From NCBI RefSeq assembly GCF_040054535.1, contig NC_090794.1, forward strand, positions 6,797,001 through 6,861,000: a stretch of DNA of 64,000 nucleotides. Direction: 5' to 3'. The position numbers and the translations under genes were made by a program. Every line of letters starts with the position of its first letter. The first letter of the stretch is position 1. Of this stretch, positions 37,322 through 46,507 are shown piece after piece. Source of the DNA: Antennarius striatus (taxonomy: Eukaryota; Chordata; Actinopteri; Lophiiformes; Antennariidae). Under the pieces are notes generated by a model, which was not told the DNA's origin, did no database searches, and saw only the letters and a list, made by a program, of their open reading frames with translations.

Positions 37322-38723
37322 ATGATAGAGAACCAACACTGTGGGATTGGAAACACTTTGAGGAATGAGCAACAGTCAGCAGGAAGTAAGTGTTGTAACA
37401 AAGAAGGAAGGCAAACAGACATGTTGGTGTTCAGTGACGATCCTGCAGCGCTCTAAGTTAACTTTTAACAGTTCGCCTTTGGTAACTCTTCACTCTGATT
37501 CACTCTGGATATGAAAGAAACTTTACTGTTACCTCATGCTAGATGTAGATGAAGTAATACACACGCAATGTATTTGGAATACAAATAGAGTGCAAACACA
37601 AGTTTATGTATAGAACTTCCAGGAGACAGAGTTTGGAGGTGCTGCTGTGTCCAAACAGAGGAGGATCATCCACTTCTCCAGTGGGGAAACTATGGAAGAG
37701 GAAGACAGTGAGGAAGAGGAGGAGGACGACTCTTCAGAAGGACATCCCTTTAGAGAACCTAAAGAGCGGGTGAGACTCTGTTTCAGGGAAACATTTCATA
37801 GATGTAGCAGAAATGTCCAAAGTTTTTTTTTTTTTTTTAATCCCTTGGACTTTAAGAAGGTGTATTGAAGATGTTTCACCTCTCATGCAGGAGGCTTCTT
37901 CATTTCTGGTGGTTGTTGGTGTTGCCTCAGCTTTTAAACTCTGTGATGTGTGGTCAGCGTCATTCATATTCCATATTTAAAAGTCTTCAAGGAACTCTCT
38001 TAAAGTCCGGTGGATTGATTTAAACAAAAAATAACCATGAAACAGACAAATGAGAACTTACGTCATGTTCTGTCTCTTCCACCACAGACCAGGTTCTCAT
38101 TCAAGACTATGGCATTTCTAGTTGGAAGAATTTCCCTGTTAAGTACGTAATTTGACCCTCAATAGTATTTATGGCATCCAAAACAATGAAGAGAAGGCTT
38201 CTTATCTATTGAGTTACTGTGCTGCTGTTTCCAAAATTAGCTTGTGATTTCCTTGGAGAGAGACTGGCTGCTGCCCTGGGACTGAATGCAGCTAAATACC
38301 AATACGCCATTGATCAATATCATCGTGATCGCAAGGTACTGTAGAGGCTAAGAGTGTCAAAGCAATTATTACATCAAAATAATAATACAGAGGCATCTTA
38401 TAGATTTCAAGAAGATATAAATTTGTCCAGTGTGTTAATAGTGACCTGATAGGCGTGTGCATGGTTAGTTGTATGTCCTTGATTCTGTGTATTGTCTATG
38501 TCACCCTCAGATTTCACACAGCCAGGCTGCACATAATCAGAGAGGTGGACAAGCAGAGACAGACATGTTCCACCTCTCTTCATGTGTGGAGAGGAGTCGC
38601 TATGGAGCCACAGCAGATTTGAGAGATCCGGAGCCTTCCCACTGGAGCTGTGACGAAACGCACAAGGACAGAAATGAAGGATTTCACAACAGAGGCTACC
38701 AAACAGACGATAATTTGAAATAA
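37322..38723 (+). CDS. fam177b: FAM177 family protein (likely FAM177B)
   Basis: Five exons: 37322-37385, 37630-37769, 38088-38142, 38241-38335, 38511-38723. Phases agree, total 567 nt, 188 residues. The family core is clear: QRRIIHFSSGETMEEEDSEE in exon 2, CDFLGERLAAALGLNAAKYQYAIDQYHRDRK in exon 4. Family members share IHF-SGETMEEY, CDFLG and PKYQYAIDEYYR. FAM177 proteins are small and poorly characterised; no biochemical role is assigned here. FAM177B is next to BROX in human, and this gene starts 2.3 kb after BROX, which favours B over A1. The usual tryptophan-rich WGPYLWF segment is changed here (TRFSFKTMAFLVGRIS). The start at 37322 has G at -3; an in-frame ATG at 37298 has a poorer context. 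Exon 1 is the least certain part. Confidence 0.85.
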
Positions 38724-38724
38724 A
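38719..38724 (+). terminator. fam177b: AATAAA overlapping the FAM177 stop codon
   Basis: The hexamer contains the TAA stop (38721-38723). If used, the 3' UTR would be only about 20 bases. A second AATAAA at 39069-39074 is a more ordinary candidate. Confidence 0.3.
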
Positions 38725-38860
38725 ACTAAAAGAAGTCAAGCATGTTAGGTTTTTAATGTGAATGCATGCTGTTCCAGTACACTGTGAAATGAATGATGGG
38801 ATAAGAATGACGGAGCTGATGGTAGCTATAACTCAAATATATTTGCATATTTGCATACAG

Positions 38861-38957
38861 AGTGTCCCCTGCCTCTTTCCTGTAAGTCGGCTGGGATAGG
38901 CTCCAGCAACCCCAGTAACCCGCGAAAGCGGATAGGTAGAGAAATGACTGAATGAAG
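38861..38957 (+). mobile_element. SINE 3' tail (GGGATAGGCTCCAG type)
   Basis: The order GTCCCCTGCCTCTT, GGCTGGGATAGGCTCCAG, ACCCGCGAAAGCGGATAGG, then GACTGAATGAA is the end of a very common teleost retroposon. Only the 3' part is present. It lies just downstream of FAM177. Confidence 0.7.
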
Positions 38958-39298
38958 TCTTCCCATGTCAACTTGTAAGTCTGTACATTTTTTTTTTTTA
39001 AATACTGAAAATATTGAAATCACTTCAGTGGAAAAGACAGTCAGCTACCGCCACAAAAACAGCACAAAAATAAAGACGTTTTTTCGAGATGCAGGTGAAT
39101 GAAAATATTTGATCCGTTTGAGTCCTGTTCATTGGGATTCCTTCAGCTCCCTTCATGTGAGTCGCACTCCAACGAAGTGAACAGGCTCAATCTAAAATTG
39201 CCAATGCCGTCTATTTATTACCACTAACATTTAAGGTATAAGAAACGTTATTATTACATTTTTAAGTATCATATTTGTACTTTATAGAAAACATTACC

Positions 39299-39302
39299 AA
39301 AA
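39299..39302 (-). terminator. RNA polymerase III T4 terminator of tRNA-Ser
   Basis: On the minus strand the tRNA 3' end is followed after four bases by TTTT, the minimal Pol III stop signal. Confidence 0.7.
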
Positions 39303-39306
39303 GGTA

Positions 39307-39388
39307 CGACGAGGATGGGATTCGAACCCACGCGTGCAGAGCACAATGGATTAGCAGTCCATCGCCTTAACCACTCGGCCACCTCGTC
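39307..39388 (-). tRNA. tRNA-Ser (anticodon GCU)
   Basis: The 82-base minus-strand sequence runs GACGAGGTGGCCGAGTGG ... ACTGCTAATCC ... GGTTCGAATCC ... CTCGTCG. The acceptor arms GACGAGG/CCTCGTC pair perfectly, the long variable arm marks a class II (serine) tRNA, and the anticodon is GCT in the loop CTGCTAA. Box A (TGGCCGAGTGG) and box B (GGTTCGAATCC) are intact, there is no intron, and a Pol III terminator follows. It appears identical, from memory, to the vertebrate tRNA-Ser-GCT consensus. It decodes AGC/AGU. Confidence 0.98.
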
Positions 39389-40052
39389 TGTGTGCCTCCG
39401 TACTGAACGACTAACTATATACAATTACTACCAGACAAATACATGTTATTTGATCATAATACATATTTCTGTTATTTAATCACAAAACATTTGTCCGGTA
39501 ACATTTCGGCAAAACTCGTAAGGTGGAGCAGATCTATAAAATGCTATATCCGAAGCTGCGGTACGGATAAAATAAATGGTTTATAGTTAACAATATACAG
39601 TACATGACATACAGAATGTTTTTATTCAGATTTTTTTTTCATCTTACATTTCTCTTTAACACGTTACCTTTAGCCAATGACAACCAGATCTAGGGCTGTT
39701 GTTATTACTATGATCAAATATAAATTCGATATTAGTAAAAGCAGCTCTAAAAAGCTTTAAAATATTCAGTATTCCAATCACCATGTATAAACCCTTCTGT
39801 TGGGCTACATTATCATCATCTTTCATGAGAGTCGACATCCAGCTGCAGTTCAGGGAATCGAGCACGTCTGGGTGTTTGTGTCCATCTAGTGGCTTATAAT
39901 GTTTGGACTTGGACTCGAATCAAACTAATAACAGACAAATAAGATCAGGGTGAAAGTCCATGAACTATTGCAAAAAAATGTACATCGTCAGGGTGTCCTA
40001 AATAAAAGCAGTCATAAATGAAGTCCTTACGAATCCAAAAATACCAACACAA

Positions 40053-40129
40053 CGACGAGGAGGGGGATCGAAACCATGCACGCAGAACACAGCAGACTAG
40101 CGCACCAATGCCTTAACCACTCAGTAACA
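40053..40129 (-). pseudogene. decayed tRNA-Ser-like sequence
   Basis: The complement begins GTTACTGAGTGGTTAAGGC and ends TTTCGATCCCCCTCCTCGTCG, aligning along its length with the intact tRNA-Ser 670 bases away on the same strand. The acceptor stem no longer pairs and the anticodon region is changed. It could be a decayed local copy or the head of a tRNA-Ser-derived SINE. It abuts a TGAA array. Confidence 0.6.
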
Positions 40130-40130
40130 A

Positions 40131-40259
40131 TGAATGAATGAAAGAGTGTATGAATGAATGAATGAAAGAGTGTATGAATGAATGAATGAGTGTATGAATG
40201 AATGAATGAATGAATGAATGAATGAATGAATGAATGAATGAATGAATGAATGAATGAAT
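40131..40259. repeat. (TGAA)n array with GAGTGTA-punctuated units
   Basis: TGAATGAATGAAAGAGTGTA-like units appear three times with slightly different lengths, each closing with GAGTGTA, before a uniform TGAA run to 40259. This shows a higher-order unit of about 20-24 bases inside a tetramer repeat. Confidence 0.9.
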
Positions 40260-40420
40260 CTCCGTGGCGCACTGCCGTCGTGCCCGGAGTTACCCCGGCC
40301 TCACGCCCTATGCCAGCTGGGATAGGCTCCAGCTCCCCATGACCCGCTGCTGCAGCGGATACAGCGGAAGACAATGAATGAATGAATGAATGAACGAATG
40401 AATGAATTAATTAATTAATT
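40260..40420 (+). mobile_element. SINE 3' tail with (GAAT)n and (TTAA)n end
   Basis: TGGCGCACTGCCG, CCAGCTGGGATAGGCTCCAG, ATGACCCGCTGCTGCAGCGG and ATACAGCGGAAGACAATGAA are followed by GAAT and TTAA units. This is the same tail type as at 38861-38957, in the same orientation. Confidence 0.65.
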
Positions 40421-40504
40421 AATGTTAACAAAATCAGAATATTTCACGAGTGATTTTTGAACCATGTTTGAACCGCTGTTTCTGCCTCCACCTGCCTCTG
40501 GCAC

Positions 40505-40696
40505 GTTAACAGCAGCTTAATGAATAGGCAGATCAGCTATCAGCCACTGTGCTGAGTCAAAGTCCTTCATTGTTCCAGTGTCCTTCAGCCTCTCTTTAAA
40601 GCCAACATAAACTTCATGAGGAGAGTAAAGGTCAGCTCTTATCACTGCGCACACTTAAAGCACAGCAGTGATATCCGCTGGAGGACAGTCAGTGAG
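40505..40696 (+). promoter_or_regulatory. mep1a: probable promoter of first meprin gene
   Basis: GTTAAC (40505-40510, HNF1 half-site-like), TCAAAGTCC (40557-40565, HNF4-like) and CTTTAAAGCC (TATA-like) occur within 200 bases upstream of the start. Meprins are strongly expressed in intestine and kidney of vertebrates, where HNF1 and HNF4 act, so the motifs are plausible, but this is inference. Confidence 0.35.
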
Positions 40697-43600
40697 ATGA
40701 TGGAGAGGGTGCTGTTGTTGTCTGGACTTGTGGCTCTCGCCACCTCATTTGCTGTAAGTATTACATATTTGTCATGTGTTATGGTACTTCCCTGCATCCT
40801 GACTTATTTCATTTTTCTTTTATAAATTCAGATACCAATTTCGCCTGAGGTACACGGTACGTCAGAGAATTAAATATCCAAAACAGAACATTTATTGAAA
40901 GGCAGTGGAAAAATTGTGATTCTGTGTTTGTGTTCCAGAGGTCTATGAGAACGGTGAGGATGAAAATCCGATTCTTAACCTGGGTGAGTGACAACTTTTC
41001 AGTTGTTCATGGCTCCATAACTTAAACATCACTTCAGCATTCCTGTGTTTACTGGAAGAACATGAAAAAATATTGAGTTTAATTAAATAAAATATAGTTT
41101 AACTGTGTTTATTGCAGATTTAAATATCTTTTCTTTGTACTTGTAGGTGCAGGTTCAGATGCCAACCTGGTTGAAGGAGACATTTTAATTCCAGTAAGTT
41201 TTGATTGAGGAAAATGAATCCAATCATTTTCAACTATTCAATTATATCTGATTTTGTTGGTATTTTGGTCTGATTTTTTGTCCTGTCGACCCTCTTGCTC
41301 TGGTGCAACTGTATATTGATAGCTATTTCAGATTATTTATTTTACTGTGTCTGTTTTTATCAGCTTAGAACTTATTTATGGTCCATTTCAAAGACATCTT
41401 TTTTTTTAAACTACAGAATGGAAAGAATGCCCTGGTTGATAAAAGATACAGATGGAAATTTCCAATCCCTTACATTTTGGGAGATGATTTGGGTGAGTTT
41501 CTGTAATACGCTGTCACAGGTATGATTCAGACACAGCCTCGGCTGTGTTATTATTCTGCCCAGCTTTGAATAACATAAGGTTGTCGGGGTATTTTCAGAT
41601 TTTCTGGATACACTTGTTCCACCTGAATGAAAAACAGTCCGTCCTCTGTTATGCCTGTTTCTTTCACTCCTCAGACCTCAATGCCAAGGGCTGCGTCCAC
41701 CAGGCTTTTGAAATGTATCGACTGAAATCCTGCATTGACTTCAAGCCTTATGAGGGAGAGCAGTCATTCATTAAGTTTGTGAAGAGAGGAGGGTATGAGA
41801 TCTTTCTGTCCTTCATCCGGTGCTCCTGAACCTGCATCAGAACCTATTAAATGTATTTCCAAAATCTTTTTATTTTTTCCTGCCCGTTTCAACTTTTCAT
41901 TTGCTAGCATAAAGCTCAGAATAATTATTGATAACCACCTCAGGGGTTAGTTTGTTTTATCTCATAAGACTTTGAATTTATCCATCCATCCCTCCATCAT
42001 CAACCGCTTATCCGGGGCCGGGTTGCGGGGGCAACAAATGACTGCTTTAGAGACTAGTGGAATTGGGTTATCGTGGAAATTGTAGAATCCATAAATTTGG
42101 AGGCCTTCCTGCTTTGATTTTGATAATTTAAAAAAAAATTGGTTTCTCATGAGTTCCCAAACTTTACGGTCAACCACGACTAAATCGCCATTGTGTTGCT
42201 TTAAATGTTGTTTTTCACAGTGGTAACTGAGGGATTTTTCTTTCGCAGGTGTTTCTCCAGCGTAGGAGACCAAAAGTTTGGCCAGATTCTGTCTTTGGGG
42301 AGCGGCTGTGACCACAAGGCTGTGATTGAACATGAACTGCTCCATGCTCTGGGCTTCTACCACGAGCAGTCCCGTACAGACAGAGATGACTATGTCAACA
42401 TCCACCTGGATCAGGTTATACCAGGTCTGTCCTTTAACTTTGTTACTGGTTCAAAATGTACTTTCTTGCATCATTTTTATTCTATGAAAACAAGTTATAT
42501 TTTGCGGTCATGCCATGAAGCTTTAAGTGTAAAAACAGATATAAAAATCTATGGCACTTCTTTAAAACTTATCATTCAAATTTGTGTGGTAGATGACCTG
42601 AATTGACATGACTCTCTGCTGCAGGAATGGAACACAACTTCAATAAATACAACGATGACTTCATCACTGACCAAAACACTGCATATGACTATGAGTCTGT
42701 CATGCATTATAGGCCATTCTCTTTCAATGCGAATCCATCCATCCCCACTATCACCACCAAAATTAAGGAATTCTATAAAATCATTGGACAATACCTCGAC
42801 TTCAGCGAGAAAGACACCCTCAGGCTCAACCGGATGTACAACTGCTGTATGTATATGTCGCAAGAATAAAACCACTTACTTTTGCTTTAAAAGCTGAAGA
42901 TGGATAGAATGCCTTATGATTACAGAATATAGAAATTATTCAGCAAGTACACAGATTGCTCATCACAAATACTCATCTCTGTGTCTGCCCAGCCGGTCCT
43001 CTCACGCTGCTGGACCAGTGTGCGTTTGAGTACGCCAGCATCTGCGGGATGATCCAGTCCTCCATTGATGATGACAACTGGGACCATAAAAAGAGCATTA
43101 TGGGTGAAGAGGATCACACACTAATGGGACGATGCAGAGGTCAGAAATGATTCATTTTAATTCTCAAATTACACCTAGTGTGTATTGACAGTTCAGACTG
43201 CATCAAAGAAATTAAACTAGTTGACCCGCTACGGTGGATAAAGTGGTTCGGAAGATGAATGAATGAATAAATATAGTGTTATTTTGCCTGACTTTCTAGA
43301 TGCTGGGTACTTCATGTACTTCGATACCAAGACTGGGAACCCTCAGCAGTCTGCTCTGCTGGAATCCAGAACCCTCTACCCCAAGAGGAAGCTTCAGTGT
43401 CTACAGTTTTTCTACAAAATGACTGGAAACTCCAAAGACAGGCTGGTGATCTGGGTCAAGATGGATGACGGCACTGGCAACATTCGTAAAATGAAGAAAA
43501 TACAAACCTTTTACGGTACTTATCAAGTAACCGTATTTTAGCCTCAGAACCTATCAAAAAGATTAGAGTCATTCAAATAGTCATATTCTTAAGAGGAGAG

Positions 43601-45129
43601 ATTGTTATTGTGTCATTATTTTTCGTAACTAGTTTAACTTTTTGGGAAATACTGTAAGTTCATTTTCTTTCTATCTTATTATTATATCAGAAGGTTGATA
43701 TTGCTTTTTATCCATATGCTTAATATGAAATAGTAGGTGAGAGCTTGTTTGTCTTATTTATATTCCTCTTATCCAGCGGATTCTGACCACACATGGAAGA
43801 TCGCACATGTCCCAATGGAGGTAGGGATGAAATTCCGCTATGCTTTCCAAGGCGTGCGCGGAGATCCCGCTGCATCTTCTGGTGGCATCTATATCGATGA
43901 CATCAGCCTGACAGAGACACGTTGCCCCAATGCTGTATGGAGAATCCAGAATTTCTCCAAAATCATGGAAACAGCAAACATCCACACAGTAATTGATAGC
44001 CCTCGTTTCTACAGTCCTGAAGGCTACGGTTATGGGGTTCGTGTCGCTCCTTTGACAAAATACAGGGACTTCACTGGGAATTACACTGGGCTGTATTTCC
44101 ACCTGGTCAGTGGGGAAAACGATGAGGTGATGCAGTGGCCTGTGGTCAACAGACAGGCCACTATCGTGGTGATGGACCAAGATCCAGACATTACTCTGAG
44201 GATGTCCACTGCTCGCAGCCTGACGACTGACCTGAGGAGTAAGTGCTCCTCTAATCCACTGAGACTTTAGCATGAAGTTCAGCGACATCATCTGTTAGTA
44301 GATATGACATATGGTGGTGTGTGAAATAAGCAAAATGTATGAATGAATCCTCATTACCATTTGAATGATAAGGATCTAACAACAAAAACCACATCAAATA
44401 CTATTTTGTATCTTTGAAATGCCAAAAATGTGAGACTTATAGACATAAAAATGGAAAATTAAAATGCTAACATTTTAATTTTCAATTATCAGACAAATTT
44501 TAAAGTTGGACAAATGAAAGTTTTACATGAAACATGATCATCAAAGTTCTTACAAGGGGGATGTAAATGTCTTAATTATTTCAGACATTTCATTCACACG
44601 TATATGTTAGTCCCTTCGGAAAATGCCAGAGGAAATGTCGTTAATGGCTGTAGTTTTTCTGACAATACAGTCAATGGTTTTTGTGATGTTTCAGTCTGTA
44701 TTTAATGAAGTGACTGATCAATCATGCTAAAACTCTCTCAAGTGTCACACAGGACATCAAAATGAGGTTCCAGGATTGTTCTAATGATTACAGTATGAAC
44801 ACTGTGTGTTGCTGTTCCTTAGTGTCAAATGGAAAGCTGATGTGGGACAATCCCTCTAAGGTTGGGACGTTGGATCCTTCCTGTAACTGCTACAGAGGGT
44901 TATCATTGGGCTGGATGAACTTTGTGAAGCACTTTGACCTCCGACGGCGAAACTATCTCAAGAATGATGACCTCATCATCTTCATCGACTTTGAGGGTTG
45001 GTGGTCTGAGTTCATGAGTGTTCTGAAGCAGGCCTGAACGTCGACATCACAATAATATAATATGTGTCTTTGTCCACAGATATATCATCACTTATCAAGA
45101 CAGAAGTTCCCATCAAACCAAAAGAGTGA
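40697..45129 (+). CDS. mep1a: meprin A subunit alpha-like metalloprotease, copy 1
   Basis: Thirteen exons: 40697-40753, 40832-40856, 40939-40983, 41147-41193, 41417-41492, 41675-41792, 42249-42424, 42625-42846, 42993-43139, 43300-43515, 43777-44238, 44823-44996, 45080-45129; 1815 nt, 604 residues, phases consistent. Meprins are zinc endopeptidases of the astacin family. Order: signal peptide (1-19), propeptide with VEGD (51-54), activation region ending KRYR (67-70), astacin domain with zinc motif [12 protein letters not shown] (151-162; ligands H151, H155, H161, catalytic E152) and Met-turn SVMHY (206-210), MAM domain (about 257-430), MATH/TRAF domain (about 431-590). The protein stops at [16 protein letters not shown]. 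Mammalian meprin alpha continues with an inserted furin-cleaved segment, EGF domain and membrane helix, none of which is encoded here, so direct secretion is inferred. The propeptide has Val where FXGD of the family has Phe. Donor of exon 12 (GTTGGT) is weak. Confidence 0.95.
41980..42035 (-). mobile_element. inverted retroposon tail, (TCCA)n start
   Basis: TCCATCCATCCCTCCATCATCAACCGCTTATCCGGGG-type sequence is the reverse complement of a common teleost tail ending CCCCGGATAAGCGGTTGATGATGGA. It lies in the intron before the zinc-motif exon of the first meprin gene. Confidence 0.55.
43221..43270 (+). mobile_element. short SINE tail (GACCCGCT ... GAATGAATGAA)
   Basis: GACCCGCTACGGTGGATAAA, GTGGTTCGGAAGATG and GAATGAATGAATAA form the last bases of a teleost retroposon tail. 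It ends about 30 bases before an exon of the first meprin gene (43300), close to its branch-point region. Confidence 0.55.
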
Positions 45130-45367
45130 TGTCATACAGCCTTTATCTCACGATAAATGAACTGTAGGACAGTAGACGCTATTCAAAAGTCACATCATTC
45201 CTGACATGCTCTTGAAAATGGATCTTTTTCCATGTTGTCATCCACAGGTTAATCTCATGCAGCCAGGATGGGAATAACTTCAAAGGTTGAACAGAAGATG
45301 ACAGACAATACCTAAGAATTATAATCTATACGTAAAAGTACACAAATGTATTTCAATTCTGTTTGCT

Positions 45368-45373
45368 AATAAA
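45368..45373 (+). terminator. mep1a: AATAAA polyadenylation signal, first meprin gene
   Basis: A canonical hexamer 240 bases after the stop codon, followed by TGTGTGTTTCTTTTGTGTTTT, a good GU/U-rich downstream element. Confidence 0.75.
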
Positions 45374-45399
45374 AGCTCTTCAATTACAAACCTGACATA

Positions 45400-46400
45400 T
45401 GTGTGTTTCTTTTGTGTTTTGATTGTTCATTAAAGCCAATGAACTACAGGAACGCCCACTTTAAGGATTAGATTAGTAAAGTAGAATTTTGCTTTTCATT
45501 TGTTATAGGAGACCACATGTTGCTCCACTCATCATCAACAATAATCAACATGATTTGGATAAGTAATTGTTCATTAAACTGATATTAGATAAAGCCCATC
45601 ATCTGCCGATGTCATCAAAGACAAACAAAAAGAAGATTTTGATTGCATTATGGGAAATTTGTGGTTAAACTACAGAATCAAAGAATATTGTCTGATTCAT
45701 TTGACAAAATACATCCAGCCTTGAGCACAGTGATGAAAAATTAAATGAGGCTTTATCTTTAGATAAGTATGTAGCTATCAAAATACATTAAACAAAGAAA
45801 AAAATGTGAGCATAAGATTGATATTCATAAACAAGTTGCAGCACCTCATGTAGAAACATGGTACATTTAATTCAGTCAGTGTAGAGTCATTTGTAGCCCC
45901 AGTCAGCTAAAAGCTTACTGGGAAACAAATTCTTAATAAGCTTTTCTCTATGAAGGTGATAACAAATTGCTTAAATCATTCTTTACGATCAAAAAAATCA
46001 GCTGTGTTGACATTGAATACATAACAGCAAAACAAATGTCAGATAAAGATGTAATAAATGCAATATCAGACCTTATCAGATAGTGAACGTATAATGTCCG
46101 TAGAGATGAAAAGAGCAGGACAATGTCTAATTACTGCTATAAATCACTTCATTAGGATTGAATGAACTGTAAAAATGGTTTTGTCATTTATAACAAAGGA
46201 CATACTGTTTTTTTTACAGATGTGTTCTGGGAAAGATAAGTGGTTGAAAGATGGTGGTCCAAAACCCTTCAGTGGTATAAATAATAATCTACTTTATTTG
46301 ATAATTTTATTACCAATCTGCCAGTGATTCTATGCAGGGTCGACAATTTACTACTGATCATGCAACCAGATGTGAGACACTGAACATGTATGGAATTACT
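45400..46400. other. spacer between the two meprin genes
   Basis: About 1 kb of AT-rich sequence without exons. A 10-bp imperfect stem, CCCAGTCAGCT/AGCTTACTGGG, lies near 45898-45922. No repeat family recognised. Confidence 0.5.
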
Positions 46401-46412
46401 CATTAAACACCA

Positions 46413-46507
46413 TTTATAACACACCTGATCAAAGTTCCTCTATCGTCTTTCTTTATGGAAGTGTTTACGGTGACATCGGGGAAACACCTCAGTCTCAACG
46501 TAGCGAC
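46413..46507 (+). promoter_or_regulatory. mep1a: probable promoter of second meprin gene
   Basis: TTTATAA (46413-46419) could serve as a TATA box and TCAAAGTTC (46429-46437) resembles an HNF4 half-site, matching a similar TCAAAGTCC upstream of the first copy. The order TATA then HNF4-like differs from the first gene. Motif-based inference. Confidence 0.35.

Noticed and set aside
43758-44291. 177-codon minus-strand open frame
   Set aside because: Antisense shadow of the large MAM/MATH exon of the first meprin gene.
44823-45037. Reading through the weak GTTGGT donor of meprin exon 12
   Set aside because: Read-through gives an unrelated tail, whereas splicing to 45080 restores [11 protein letters not shown], which matches the second copy and human meprin alpha.
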